A stretch of DNA of 64,000 nt from Limnohabitans sp. (GCF_023910625.1 NZ_JAAVVW010000003.1:1116001-1180000); one strand, 5' to 3'. Positions 9,208-18,624 are shown, numbered from the stretch's first letter. The notes: generated from the sequence alone by a model not told the origin. Made by a program: numbers and translations.

Positions 9208-9957
9208 TTACGCGGGGCGAATTCTCAAATTTGAAAAGTATCCGGTTGTGCCGTCGTCAACCCACAGTCCGATGCCGCCTGATTTTCCGCCCAAGCGCAG
9301 GTCATCGACCGCCAGTATCTCGGTGCCATCGATAAATGCACGCAGTTTCTTGCCTGAAATGTCCAAGCGCAGTGTGTGCCAGGTGTTCAGTGCAACCGGC
9401 GCACCGGCCTCGTATTGACCAGGGAAACGGCTGCGCGAGACATCGAAGTGAAAGTCCGGATGGGCAATGTATTGCACGGCGCGCACGTTGCGAGGAGCAG
9501 GCGGCGGTGGCGAATTTTTGCTGCCATTGGCCATGCGAAGGTAAACAGCCTCGAATTCCTTGGCTTGGACGCCGACATGAAAAGCCAAACCAAGAAAGGC
9601 GCGTGCGTCAGGGTCGCCTTTGCCGTTGAGCACACCTGCCAGATCGACCTGCAGCGAGCCATCGGAAAAACCGGCAGAAAGGGCGGCAAACGTCGCAGCA
9701 TTGCCGCCGATGCGCAAGGACCTGGCCTGGGCTTCCGGGGTCAGGTTGACGGCCACGCAGTTGCGGCCGCCAAACTGCGCTGCCGCCACAGTCACATCCG
9801 AGGGCACCAAATCGAGCGCGGTGCCCAAGGTGTTTTGCCAGTCACCTTTTGCTGCCAGCAGGTTGGTTGTGACCATTCCACCCGCAGACACTGCACATGC
9901 CTGGCTGAGGAGGCGCAATGCGTCGCGACGATTGAAGTTTTGATGGGGATTTTTCAT
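9208..9957 (-). CDS. Secreted protein with DUF1080/LamG-like fold
   Basis: 249 residues. The N-terminus has a twin-arginine-like signal (NRRDALRLLSQACAVSAGG) with a likely cleavage near residue 35. The mature part looks like an all-beta concanavalin-type domain of the 3-keto-disaccharide-hydrolase-like (DUF1080) group, with LNTWHTLRLDISGKKLRAFIDG, SGGIGLWVDDGTTGYFSNLRI and a C-terminal beta-strand end. A role in binding or cleaving a carbohydrate in the periplasm is inferred from the fold only. It is monocistronic, between the decayed glycosylation locus and an SDR gene. A non-enzymatic LamG-type binding protein is the alternative. Confidence 0.6.
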   Translation of the reverse strand: MKNPHQNFNRRDALRLLSQACAVSAGGMVTTNLLAAKGDWQNTLGTALDLVPSDVTVAAAQFGGRNCVAVNLTPEAQARSLRIGGNAATFAALSAGFSDGSLQVDLAGVLNGKGDPDARAFLGLAFHVGVQAKEFEAVYLRMANGSKNSPPPPAPRNVRAVQYIAHPDFHFDVSRSRFPGQYEAGAPVALNTWHTLRLDISGKKLRAFIDGTEILAVDDLRLGGKSGGIGLWVDDGTTGYFSNLRIRPA

Positions 9958-10189
9958 ATTGGTTTCCAGTGAATGGTTTGATTGTGGTGCTGGCAGAATG
10001 ATTGAGCACAGCTAAAACCCAATGTCCGTGTTCAACCGTCTTATGGGTCTGGACCCCGAACCGTCAAGCATGTCCTGTCCACGACCCAACGGGCTCTAGA
10101 GTTTATCAACACTTTGGCTGCGAACCGCCCTGCCCCGCGCTGTGCACAAGCCACAGCAGCGGCCAGGTCGCTGATGTCACCGCCTGCAA

Positions 10190-11116
10190 TCACCCCCCTG
10201 TTTGCGCTCTTTGCTGGTCATGCATCGCCTTGCCCACCTCCAGAGCGCCCTGCTCAGAGCCTGAACGCGGTACGGTCTCTCCATCGCGATCAGTCACCTG
10301 CGCCATGGCCTCGGCCAGGCGCTCGGCGGTATCAGGGCCGATGCCCAAATACACACCTTGCGTGAGCGTGATATGCGCCACCTCAAAGCTGCCTGCGCCT
10401 GCGCAAATGATGGTGCGGTTGGGCGCGTCGTCGCTGGCCATGACCAGCATGGCGGGCACCACGGCGCTGGGGGCCAGGGCTTGCAACACGGCTTCGGGCA
10501 TCAGGCCTTCGGTCATGCGGGTGGCCGCGGTGGGGGCCAGGCAGTTGACGCGGATGTTGTGTTTTTCACCCTCGATCGACAGGGTTTGCATCAGGCCCGT
10601 CAGCGCCATCTTGGCCGCGCCGTAATTGGCTTGGCCAAAATTGCCATAGAGCCCGCTGGACGAGGTGGTCATGACGATGCGCCCATGGTTTTGCGCCTGC
10701 ATGAGGGGCCAGACGGCTTTGGTGCAATGCACCGCGCCCATGACGTGCACATCCATCACCAGCTTGAAGTCGGCCAATGCCATCTTCGCAAAGCTTTTGT
10801 CGCGCAAGATGCCCGCGTTGTTGACCAGAATGTCCACCCGGCCCCAGGCGTCCACCGCTTGCTGAACCATGGCTTTGACGGCCTCAAAGTCGGTGACCGA
10901 TGCGCCATTGGCCAAGGCTTCGCCGCCCGCCGCGCGGATTTCATTGACCACCGCTTGCGCCGCCGACACCGAGCCGCCCACGCCATGCACATCGCCGCCC
11001 AGGTCGTTGACCAGCACCTTGGCCCCACGCGCTGCCAGCGCCAGCGCGTGCTCCTTGCCCAAACCGCCGCCGGCCCCCGTGACGAGGGCCACACGGCCTT
11101 TGAAATCGATGCTCAT
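10190..11116 (-). CDS. SDR dehydrogenase, MFE-2/hydroxyacyl-CoA type
   Basis: Short-chain dehydrogenase, 308 residues. Seen: the NAD-binding motif TGAGGGLGKEHALALA near residue 13, an extended loop NDLGGDVHGVG typical of multifunctional-enzyme-2-type 3-hydroxyacyl-CoA dehydrogenases, NNAG near residue 99, and catalytic Ser...Tyr...Lys in SSSGLYGNFGQANYGAAK. The C-terminal 60 residues after the SDR core lack a hydratase domain. The ATG at 11116 has an AGGA ribosome-binding site; an upstream frame extension to 11224 is non-homologous. Substrate is inferred to be a 3-hydroxyacyl-CoA or related alcohol. Divergent from the NUDIX gene. Confidence 0.82.
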   Translation of the reverse strand: MSIDFKGRVALVTGAGGGLGKEHALALAARGAKVLVNDLGGDVHGVGGSVSAAQAVVNEIRAAGGEALANGASVTDFEAVKAMVQQAVDAWGRVDILVNNAGILRDKSFAKMALADFKLVMDVHVMGAVHCTKAVWPLMQAQNHGRIVMTTSSSGLYGNFGQANYGAAKMALTGLMQTLSIEGEKHNIRVNCLAPTAATRMTEGLMPEAVLQALAPSAVVPAMLVMASDDAPNRTIICAGAGSFEVAHITLTQGVYLGIGPDTAERLAEAMAQVTDRDGETVPRSGSEQGALEVGKAMHDQQRAQTGG

Positions 11117-11270
11117 GTGTTTTCCTTTTGAAATTGACAAACCAGTGACAACCACAGGCTCACAGTGCCCCGGTGCATCTGCTAATCTGGGCCAAAATCC
11201 ACCCGCGATGGTTGTTTGCCGCACTTTAATCCAGCACCCTGGCGCTGGCTGTTACCCGATTGACACCCTC

Positions 11271-12149
11271 ATGGAACTGAACACCGAACTGTTGACCGCC
11301 CCGCCTTTGGACGCCGCCACCGTGGTGATGTTGCGCGACGGCCCGGGTGGTTTGCAAGTGCTGCTGATGCGCAGACACCAGGCCTCGAACGTACTGGGTG
11401 GCGTCCATGTCTTTCCTGGCGGCAAACTCGACCCGCAAGACGAACAACCCATATGGCAACAACGCCTGAGCCAGGACAGCGCCACCCTGCATCGACGACT
11501 GAACGAGCCCGAGCTGGACAATGAACGTGCCGCCGGGCTTTTTGTGGCGGCCATGCGAGAGGCTTACGAGGAGTGCCGCGTGCTGCTGGGCTGCGATCCA
11601 CGCGATACGGCAGAAGCCCGCCATGTGCTCCAGGCCCTGCGCAGCGGCCATGTCTGGCATGAAGCCTTCCATTCACGAAACCTGCTTTTGTGCACCGAGC
11701 CGCTGGTGCCCTGGTGCCGATGGATCACGCCGCGCCAGGCGTCGGTGACCAACAAGCGTTTTGACACCCGGTTTTTTGTCACCCAGGTGCCCGATGACCA
11801 GTTGGCTGAACACGATAACCACGAGGCCACCGAAGCGCTGTGGATCCAGCCGCGCCAAGCGCTGCAGCGCTATTGGGACCGCGAGATTGAGCTGGCCCCG
11901 CCGCAAATCATGAGCCTGGTGCACCTAAGTCGGCACTCCGATGCCAACAGCGTGCTGACCGAGGCCCAAAACCGTTGCCCTCCGGTGATCGAACCCGAAC
12001 CTTTTGACCAGGACGGCGTGCGCACCATTTGCTACCCGGGCGACCCGCGTCATTCGGTCAGACAACCAGCCTTTCCCGGCCCCAGCCGCTTGATGTTCAA
12101 AAACAAACGCTTTGAACCCGCATTGGGTTTGGCAGCCCTGCTTGACTAA
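11271..12149 (+). CDS. NUDIX hydrolase, NUDT19/RNU-like
   Basis: 292 residues. The Nudix box is split: GGKLDPQ near residue 45 and AAMREAYEECRVLLG near residue 90, separated by an insertion as in NUDT19-type CoA diphosphatases. The N-terminus AATVVMLRDGPGGLQVLLMRR is the standard first strand. The proteins most like this cleave coenzyme A or acyl-CoA derivatives, which would suit the neighbouring SDR and downstream thiolase; the exact substrate is not visible. ATG 11271 was chosen because homology starts there. A longer frame reaching back to 10869 is antisense to the SDR gene. It shares a 154-bp divergent promoter region with that SDR. Confidence 0.82.
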   Translation: MELNTELLTAPPLDAATVVMLRDGPGGLQVLLMRRHQASNVLGGVHVFPGGKLDPQDEQPIWQQRLSQDSATLHRRLNEPELDNERAAGLFVAAMREAYEECRVLLGCDPRDTAEARHVLQALRSGHVWHEAFHSRNLLLCTEPLVPWCRWITPRQASVTNKRFDTRFFVTQVPDDQLAEHDNHEATEALWIQPRQALQRYWDREIELAPPQIMSLVHLSRHSDANSVLTEAQNRCPPVIEPEPFDQDGVRTICYPGDPRHSVRQPAFPGPSRLMFKNKRFEPALGLAALLD

Positions 12150-12205
12150 AATGACTGTTGTTTTTTGGGCTTTTGCTCAATGAATTTCTACACCCCATCC
12201 CCATC

Positions 12206-12577
12206 ATGCCCTCAAACCAAGCACCGACGCATCTTTACCTGTCCATCGAAAGGGCCATGGAATTCATCGGGGATACCCGAGGCATTCTGTCTTTGCTCAA
12301 AACCCTTGAGCAAACCCTCAGCGAAGATTTGCCTCGCCTGCAAGCCCTGCTCGAAAAAGGGGATGTCCATGGTGCTTATCGCATCCTGCATCAACTCAAG
12401 GGCTTCACGCCGGTTTTTTGCGTGGACAGTCTGGTCGAGCATGTGGTGCGGGTGGAAGAGATGAGCAAACACGCCGATGCGGCCGAATTGAGCGTCGCCT
12501 ACAGCCTCTTGGCACCCCAACTCGAAGCCCTGCGGCAGGAAGTGCTGGCTCATCTGGCCCATCAAAAACCGGCTTGA
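12206..12577 (+). CDS. Orphan HPt (histidine phosphotransfer) protein
   Basis: 123 residues, all-helical by composition. The phospho-accepting motif is LHQLKGFTPVF with His62, preceded by DLPRLQALLEKGDVHGAYRI as in HPt domains. No kinase or receiver domain is fused and no sensor kinase is next to it, so it would shuttle phosphate between partners encoded elsewhere. The receiver protein at 23444-24070 is the only other two-component element in the window. ATG 12206 lacks a clear Shine-Dalgarno site; a TTG at 12158 would add 16 hydrophobic residues that do not look like part of the domain. Confidence 0.72.
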   Translation: MPSNQAPTHLYLSIERAMEFIGDTRGILSLLKTLEQTLSEDLPRLQALLEKGDVHGAYRILHQLKGFTPVFCVDSLVEHVVRVEEMSKHADAAELSVAYSLLAPQLEALRQEVLAHLAHQKPA

Positions 12578-12626
12578 TGACCTGGCTGGGCCTCGCCACC
12601 CAGCGAAACACCATTTTTCCCCACTT

Positions 12627-13637
12627 CTACACAGGGGTGTGCAGGGGCTGCTGTTCGGCCAACCATTGGTCGATTTTGTGCGCGTCATGCACCCACCGCA
12701 ATGTGTCAAACGCCAACTGCGCCTGCGGGTACACCCGCCGCATGTAATTGAGCCACTGCTTGAGACGCCCTGCGCGGTGTCGGGTAGCCACTCGCGCGCT
12801 CACACCCCGCCAAAAGACCTGCATCAGAGCCAACAGCGTCGACCATGCGACGCCTTGACCCGGCAGCAAACTCTCCCCGGTTGATCGGTGACGGGCAATC
12901 GCCAAGGCCAAGCCAGGGTCAGTGACCATGCCTCGCCCGATCATGAGCCGGTCACAACCGGTCACTTCCTGGCAGCGCAGGGCATCGGTCACGGTCCAGA
13001 TTTCACCATTGGCAACCATGGGCAAGCGCACATGCTGGCGCAAATCGGCAATGCGGTCCCAATAAGCGGGTGGCCGGTAACCGTGGGCTTTGGTGCGGGC
13101 ATGCACAACCAATTCACTGGCGCCTGCCGCTTCGATGGCCATGGCACAGTCCTCTGCGCGGGCGTCATCGTTATAGCCCAAGCGCATCTTGGCCGACACC
13201 GGGATGTGCGCCGGCACCGCCCGTCGCACTGCCGCCACTATTCGGCCTACCAACTCGGGCTCGTCGAGCAACACCGCACCGCCCCGGTGCTGGTTCACGG
13301 TTTTGGCAGGGCAGCCAAAGTTCAAGTCAATGCCGTAAGGCGCCAATTCGGCCAGGGCAGCGGCGTTGTCCGCCAGGCAAATCGGGTCAGACCCCAGCAA
13401 CTGCACTTTGACCGGCACCCCGGCAGGCGTGCGGCTTTGGTTCAGCAATTCAGGCACCACGCGCACAAAGGCCCGACGCGGCAACACTGTGTGGGTGACC
13501 CGGATGAATTCGGACACGCAGACGTCCACTCCGCCCACCCGCGTTAACACATCGCGCAAAGTATGGTCCAGCAAGCCCTCCATCGGGGCCAGCAAAATTT
13601 GCGGCTTGAATGTCGCCAAGTTGGTGGCTTGAGCCAA
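12627..13637 (-). CDS. dusC: tRNA-dihydrouridine(16) synthase
   Basis: FMN-dependent reduction of uridine in the tRNA D-loop. 336 residues. Seen: ILLAPMEGLLDHTLRDVL at the N-terminus, VQLLGSDP, LNFGCPAKTVNQHRGGA with the catalytic Cys, VHARTKAHGYRPPAYW, MVANGEI and LMIGRGMVTDP, then the C-terminal helical tRNA-binding domain. The start MEGLLDHTLRDVL and the WRGVSARVATRHRAGRLKQW tail fit DusC better than DusA or DusB. Convergent with the HPt gene and 12 bp downstream of the acetyltransferase on the same strand. Confidence 0.92.
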   Translation of the reverse strand: MAQATNLATFKPQILLAPMEGLLDHTLRDVLTRVGGVDVCVSEFIRVTHTVLPRRAFVRVVPELLNQSRTPAGVPVKVQLLGSDPICLADNAAALAELAPYGIDLNFGCPAKTVNQHRGGAVLLDEPELVGRIVAAVRRAVPAHIPVSAKMRLGYNDDARAEDCAMAIEAAGASELVVHARTKAHGYRPPAYWDRIADLRQHVRLPMVANGEIWTVTDALRCQEVTGCDRLMIGRGMVTDPGLALAIARHRSTGESLLPGQGVAWSTLLALMQVFWRGVSARVATRHRAGRLKQWLNYMRRVYPQAQLAFDTLRWVHDAHKIDQWLAEQQPLHTPV

Positions 13638-13649
13638 GTGCGGCGCTCC

Positions 13650-14168
13650 TCAGCCCAACTTGCGCTTGAGGCGAACCTCTTCCACCTTCACGCCACCCAA
13701 GGGTACGGTGCGGGCGGTGTTCATCTCGCGCTTAAAGCCAGCCAGGTCATGGAAACGCAAAGTGCGCTCATGCAACAAAGGCAGCCACACCGTCACGTCG
13801 GTGCAGCCTTCATCCTCCAGACCCTCGCGTGCCGCATCCCACAGGGCCAGGCCCACCCCTTGGCCGATGCGTTCGGGGGCAGCATAAATGGCCCAAATCT
13901 CGCCCGTGGTGTTTTTGGATTTGGGGTCGCGCGAGCGGTCAAAGCCAACAAAGCCCACGATCTCTCGGCCCGAAGTGGCCACCATGACCTGGGGCTCACC
14001 GTACTCGATGGCCTCTTTCCAGAAGGACACACGCTTGGGCATGGGCGTGGTGTCCCAATGGGCATCGGGCACCTGACCGGCGTAAGCCATGCGGCAGGCG
14101 TTCAGGTGCAAGGCGGCCACAGCGGGAGCGTCTTGGAGGGTGGCAAATCGGACTTGGATATCGGACAT
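13650..14168 (-). CDS. GNAT-family N-acetyltransferase
   Basis: 172 residues from ATG 14168 (MSDIQVRFATLQDAPAVA, a typical GNAT strand/helix start). The acetyl-CoA loop is seen as IYAAPERIGQGVGLALWDAA near residue 95. The substrate is unknown. The end of the gene is 12 bp from dusC, so the two may be cotranscribed. An upstream in-frame start at 14234 would overlap the leader of the divergent cytochrome gene and is less likely. Confidence 0.82.
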   Translation of the reverse strand: MSDIQVRFATLQDAPAVAALHLNACRMAYAGQVPDAHWDTTPMPKRVSFWKEAIEYGEPQVMVATSGREIVGFVGFDRSRDPKSKNTTGEIWAIYAAPERIGQGVGLALWDAAREGLEDEGCTDVTVWLPLLHERTLRFHDLAGFKREMNTARTVPLGGVKVEEVRLKRKLG

Positions 14169-14261
14169 GGTTGAAAAGTGAAAAGAAATAACAGCGCACC
14201 GCAAAACCCGGGCATTCGGTGCAAAGCCCGACATTGTCGCCGCTTCGGTTATCTTCTGCGG

Positions 14262-15050
14262 ATGCGAGTTTTTTTACGGAATGTTCTGAGGCCCCTCCTC
14301 CGCTTCGGAAAGGCGATTTTTTGGGGGTTCAGCCTCGGTTGGGCCCAGGCCCAAACCCCCACCCGCTGGACCGATGACATGGCCGAACGCACCCGGGCTT
14401 GCACCGCCTGCCACGGCGAGCAGGGACGCGCTGGACCTGACGGCTATTACCCCCGACTGGCGGGCAAACCCGCAGGTTACTTGCACAACCAGCTGCGTAA
14501 TTTTGCGCAGGGCCGCCGCCATTACGAGCTGATGACGCGCTTGGTGGACCCTTTGACCGACGCCTACCTGGGCGAAATGGCGCAGTACTTTGCCAACCTG
14601 CAACTACCCTATCCCGCCCCCACGGCCCGCAACGCCATCAGCAACGAACGCCTGGCCAAAGGCCAGCAACTGGCGAAGCTGGGTGACGCCGCACGCGGCC
14701 TGCCCGCCTGCACACAATGCCACGGTGTGCGTCTGACCGGTGTGCAGCCGAATGTGCCGGGGCTGCTGGGCCTGCCGCTGGACTACCTGAATGCCCAACT
14801 GGGTGCCTGGCAAACTGGGCAGCGACGCGCCCATGGCCCCGACTGCATGGCCGAAATCGTCCGCCGCATGCCTGCTGCGGACCTGATTGCCGTCTCCAGC
14901 TGGCTGGCACGCCAACCCCTGCCCGCCGACACCCGGCCTGCGGCTCAAATGCCAGCTGGCCCTGCGCTGCCCGAGGCGATGCGCTGCGGCAGTGCGCCTG
15001 AACTGTCCAATGCAGCGAGCCAGCCCACCGCCACCGGAAGCCGCCCATGA
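14262..15050 (+). CDS. Diheme cytochrome c (c4-like)
   Basis: 262 residues with a signal peptide (residues 1-30, cleavage near WAQAQ). Two heme-attachment motifs are seen, CTACH at 47-51 and CTQCH at 150-154, each followed by a c4-type domain with a distal Met candidate. It is exported to the periplasm and carries electrons. Its stop overlaps the start of the triheme cytochrome by 4 bp, so the two are made together and probably form one electron-transfer unit. No catalytic dehydrogenase subunit or oxidase is adjacent. Confidence 0.85.
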   Translation: MRVFLRNVLRPLLRFGKAIFWGFSLGWAQAQTPTRWTDDMAERTRACTACHGEQGRAGPDGYYPRLAGKPAGYLHNQLRNFAQGRRHYELMTRLVDPLTDAYLGEMAQYFANLQLPYPAPTARNAISNERLAKGQQLAKLGDAARGLPACTQCHGVRLTGVQPNVPGLLGLPLDYLNAQLGAWQTGQRRAHGPDCMAEIVRRMPAADLIAVSSWLARQPLPADTRPAAQMPAGPALPEAMRCGSAPELSNAASQPTATGSRP

Positions 15051-16414
15051 GCCGCGTCACAGACACCACCAACAGCGCTCAACCCAAATCGCATGGGGTA
15101 CGCGCCCTGAAATGGCTTTTGGCCACTGGCCTGGCCTTGTCCATGTGGGTCGTTGCAGACAACTGGGGTGACCTGCTGCGGGACCGCAGCGCACCCGCCG
15201 CCAACACAGCCCACTCTTCTTCAGCGCCTCTGACTCCTGAGCAAATCGAACAAGGCCGCTATCTGGCGCTGGCGGGCAACTGCATGGCCTGCCACACGAC
15301 CCGGGGCGGCACCCCCTGGGCAGGAGGGCGCCGCACCGACACACCGTTTGGCGGGGTGTACAGCAGCAACCTCACACCCGACCCTGACACCGGCCTGGGC
15401 CGCTGGACAGCGCAAGACTTCTGGAAAGCCCTGCACCGTGGCCGCTCCAAAGACGGACGTTTGCTGGCCCCGGCTTTCCCATACAACCACACCAGCGTCA
15501 TCACCCGCCCAGACAGCGACGCGATTTTTGCCTGGCTGAACACCCTGCCCCCCGTGGTACAGGCCCAACCGGCCCACACTTTGGTTTGGCCCGTGGGCAC
15601 GCAGCCCGCGCTGGCCGTGTGGCGCAGCCTGTTTTTTGAGCCCAGCCCTTTTCAGGCCGACAAGTCCCAAACCGCTGAATGGAACCGGGGCGCCTATCTG
15701 GTGCAAGGCCTGGGCCACTGCGCCGCCTGCCACAGCCCACGCAACGCGCTGGGGGCCAGCGGACCCGTCCGCGATTTGTCCGGCGGCCTGATGCCGGTGG
15801 TCAACTGGTACGCCCCCGACCTGACGCACGATGCCGAATCGGGCCTGGCCAGCACCCCCTTGCCCGAGATCGTGCGTCTGCTGCGCACCGGCGGCTCGAC
15901 CACGGCGCAGACCAGCGGCCCCATGGGCGAAGTGGTGCAGCACAGCCTTCAGCACCTGAAAGAACCCGACTTGCAAGCCATGGCCATCTACCTGCAGTCA
16001 CGCGCCCAAAGTACACCCCAGCCCGCGCCTGGCAAGGCCCCTCCCCCCCGCATCAGCCTGCAAGTGGCCACCTTGGGTGGAAAAGTCTATGAAAACCAGT
16101 GCCTGCAATGCCACGGCGAGCAAGGCGAAGGCGTCAAAACCGCCTCGGGCGAGGTGGCCTACCCCGCCTTGGCCGGCAACCGCGCCGTGCTGCTGAGCGA
16201 CCCTACCAATTTGGTGCAACTGGTGCTGTACGGTGGCTACGGCCCCGCAACGCAAGGCCACCCTCGCCCCTTTGGCATGCCGCCCGCCGTGCTGGAGCTC
16301 CAGGATCGCGACATCGCGGCCGTGCTCACCCACCTGCGCAGCCACTGGGGCAACCGGGCGGGCGAAGTCACGCCGCTGCAAGTCAACCGCATTCGGGCAG
16401 CGCAGGGGCCTTGA
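15047..16414 (+). CDS. Membrane-anchored triheme cytochrome c (AdhB/GadH-like)
   Basis: 455 residues. An uncleaved N-terminal anchor at about residues 20-40 is followed by three CXXCH motifs: CMACH near 79, CAACH near 223 and CLQCH near 355. Spacing and blocks such as TPFGGVYSSNLTPD and LHRGRSKDGR match the triheme subunits of alcohol, gluconate and related membrane dehydrogenases, which pass electrons to ubiquinone or an oxidase. In those complexes the flavin, PQQ or molybdenum catalytic subunit is usually the adjacent gene; here the partner is only a second cytochrome. The catalytic partner must be encoded elsewhere or be the unrelated downstream SDR. Confidence 0.85.
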   Translation: MSRVTDTTNSAQPKSHGVRALKWLLATGLALSMWVVADNWGDLLRDRSAPAANTAHSSSAPLTPEQIEQGRYLALAGNCMACHTTRGGTPWAGGRRTDTPFGGVYSSNLTPDPDTGLGRWTAQDFWKALHRGRSKDGRLLAPAFPYNHTSVITRPDSDAIFAWLNTLPPVVQAQPAHTLVWPVGTQPALAVWRSLFFEPSPFQADKSQTAEWNRGAYLVQGLGHCAACHSPRNALGASGPVRDLSGGLMPVVNWYAPDLTHDAESGLASTPLPEIVRLLRTGGSTTAQTSGPMGEVVQHSLQHLKEPDLQAMAIYLQSRAQSTPQPAPGKAPPPRISLQVATLGGKVYENQCLQCHGEQGEGVKTASGEVAYPALAGNRAVLLSDPTNLVQLVLYGGYGPATQGHPRPFGMPPAVLELQDRDIAAVLTHLRSHWGNRAGEVTPLQVNRIRAAQGP

Positions 16415-16448
16415 CGGGCCGCCCCCCAACACCGCTAACATGACGCCC

Positions 16449-17204
16449 ATGAACACACCGCTTTACATTCTTACCGGGGCTTCGCGTGGCATGGGTCTGG
16501 CCATGGCCGAACAACTGCTGCAAGCGGGCCACAGCCTGCTGTGCATCGCCCGCCACGCCAACCCAGCCCTGAGTAGCCTGGCCTCGCAAACAGGAGCCCA
16601 ATTGACCCAGTGGACCCAAGACCTGGCTGACGGCCAAGCGGCCAGTGAACGTCTGAAAGCCTGGCTGCAAAAACAAAACCCGACCGAGCTGGTCAGCGTG
16701 CATCTGATCAACAACGCCGGGGTCATCCCGCCCATCGTGCCGCTTAGCCAGTCCAAACCCGCTGATCTGGCCCAGGCCCTGCGGGTGGGACTGGAAGCGC
16801 CCATGCAGCTTTGCGCCGCGTTTTTAGGGGCCACAGCCGACTGGAGCATCCCGCGCAAAGTGCTCAACATTTCATCGGGCCTGGGACGCTCTCCCATGGC
16901 CTCGCAGGCCGGGTATTGTGCGGCCAAAGCGGGCATGGACCACTTCACCCGCTGCATGGCGCTGGACGAAGCACTGCGTCCCAATGGGGCCAAGGTCTGT
17001 TCTTTGGCCCCCGGTGTGATCGACACCGACATGCAGGTGCAATTGCGCGGTGCCGCTGGCCAGGCTTTCCCTGACCAAGCCAAGTTCCTGGGTCTCAAGG
17101 CGCAAGGCCTGTTGAGCTCGCCCGCCCATGCCGCTGCGCAAGTGTTGGCTTATCTGGCCCGCCCTGACTTCGGGCAGCAGCCCATTGGCGACGTGCGGGG
17201 CTGA
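16449..17204 (+). CDS. SDR oxidoreductase (sepiapterin-reductase-like)
   Basis: 251 residues from ATG 16449; an ATG three codons earlier (16440) is equally possible. Seen: TGASRGMGLAMAEQLLQ at residue 8, NNAG near 92, and catalytic NISSGLGRSPMASQAGYCAAK with Ser, Tyr and Lys. The C-terminus lacks the membrane or cofactor-domain additions of other SDR groups. Gene order and the 34-bp gap after the triheme cytochrome allow cotranscription. Substrate is unknown: probably a small ketone or aldehyde with NADP(H). Confidence 0.8.
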   Translation: MNTPLYILTGASRGMGLAMAEQLLQAGHSLLCIARHANPALSSLASQTGAQLTQWTQDLADGQAASERLKAWLQKQNPTELVSVHLINNAGVIPPIVPLSQSKPADLAQALRVGLEAPMQLCAAFLGATADWSIPRKVLNISSGLGRSPMASQAGYCAAKAGMDHFTRCMALDEALRPNGAKVCSLAPGVIDTDMQVQLRGAAGQAFPDQAKFLGLKAQGLLSSPAHAAAQVLAYLARPDFGQQPIGDVRG

Positions 17205-17344
17205 TCGGCCATGCCAGCGCTGCTGCCTCTTGGTGACCAAAATCTATCAGGTGCTTGCAGCTTTCAAAGCTGACACTGACAGCCACCGCCCTCAGGCGGT
17301 GGATGACTCGGCTGAAACACGATTTTTTAAACTGGAGACCCCTT

Positions 17345-18529
17345 ATGAGCCGTGAAGTTGTTGTTGTCAGCGGTGTGCGCACCGCCATTGGTACCTTTGG
17401 CGGCAGCCTGAAGGACATCCCTCCCACCGAGTTGGCCGCGCTGGTCGTGCGCGAGTCGCTGGCACGCGCCGGCGTCGAAGGCAAGGATGTCGGCCATGTG
17501 GTGTTTGGCCATGTGGTCAACACCGAACCCAAAGACATGTATTTGTCGCGCGTGGCAGCCATCCACGGCGGCTGCGCCGAAGGCACGCCCGCCTTCAACG
17601 TGAACCGCCTGTGCGGCTCGGGCCTGCAGGCCATCGTCAGCGCCAGCCAGTCCATCTTGCTGGGCGACTGTGACATCGCCATCGGCGGCGGTGCAGAAAA
17701 CATGAGCCGCGCGCCTTACGCCAGCCTGGCCACCCGCTTTGGCGCACGCATGGGCGACACCAAGATGATCGACATGATGATCGGTGCCCTGCACGACCCC
17801 TTCCACAACATCCACATGGGCGTGACGGCTGAAAACGTGGCCGCCAAATACGGCATCACCCGTGACATGCAAGACGCGCTGGCCCTGGAAAGCCACAACC
17901 GCGCCGAGCGCGCCACCCTGGAGGGCCGCTTCAAGGACCAGATCATGCCGGTCATGCTGAAAAGCAAAAAAGGCGACGTGGCCTACGCCACCGACGAGCA
18001 TTTTCGCCCCGGTTGCAAGCTCGAAGACATGGCCAAACTCAAGCCCGTCTTCGTCAAGGAAAACGGCACCGTGACCGCGGGCAACGCCTCGGGCATCAAC
18101 GACGCGGCTGCTGCCCTGGTGCTGATGGAAGCCGGCGCCGCCAAGGCCCGTGGTGCCAAGCCCATGGCCCGCCTGGTGGGCTATGCCCACACAGGTCTGG
18201 ACCCCAAGATCATGGGGGTGGGTCCGATCTCGGCCACTCATGCCGTGCTCAAAAAGACTGGCCTGACCGTCAATGAACTGGACGTGATCGAGGCCAACGA
18301 AGCCTTTGCTGCGCAGGCCTGCGCCGTGACCCGCGAACTGGGCTTGGACCCGGCCAAGGTCAACCCCAACGGTTCGGGCATTTCGCTGGGCCACCCGATT
18401 GGTGCCACTGGCGCACTGATCACGGTGAAGGCCCTGTACGAACTGCAACGCGTGAATGGCCGCTACGCACTGGTGACCATGTGCATCGGTGGCGGTCAGG
18501 GCATCGCAGCGATTTTTGAACGCATCTGA
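17345..18529 (+). CDS. bktB: Beta-ketothiolase / acetyl-CoA acyltransferase
   Basis: 394 residues, the usual thiolase length. Active-site Cys90 in NRLCGSGLQAIVS, His in GHPIGATGALI near 352 and the second Cys in MCIGGGQG near 382. The sequence is closest in character to BktB/PhaA of Burkholderiales, which condense acetyl-CoA with acetyl- or propionyl-CoA for polyhydroxyalkanoate synthesis, or cleave 3-ketoacyl-CoAs in degradation. No phaB or phaC lies beside it. ATG 17345 follows a 140-bp non-coding leader. The gene symbol is a best guess; phaA or atoB is the alternative. Confidence 0.85.
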   Translation: MSREVVVVSGVRTAIGTFGGSLKDIPPTELAALVVRESLARAGVEGKDVGHVVFGHVVNTEPKDMYLSRVAAIHGGCAEGTPAFNVNRLCGSGLQAIVSASQSILLGDCDIAIGGGAENMSRAPYASLATRFGARMGDTKMIDMMIGALHDPFHNIHMGVTAENVAAKYGITRDMQDALALESHNRAERATLEGRFKDQIMPVMLKSKKGDVAYATDEHFRPGCKLEDMAKLKPVFVKENGTVTAGNASGINDAAAALVLMEAGAAKARGAKPMARLVGYAHTGLDPKIMGVGPISATHAVLKKTGLTVNELDVIEANEAFAAQACAVTRELGLDPAKVNPNGSGISLGHPIGATGALITVKALYELQRVNGRYALVTMCIGGGQGIAAIFERI

Positions 18530-18624
18530 CCCGAGCTGATCGCGCTGCACCGGGTTCGCGCCCCCCCAAAAAACGCTCGCTGCGCCCTGATCGGACGCTT
18601 GATGGACAAGGGTCCTGAAGCCGT

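Noticed and set aside
10869..11270. Longer NUDIX protein starting at 10869
   Set aside because: The added N-terminus is antisense to the SDR gene and the Nudix domain homology starts at 11271.
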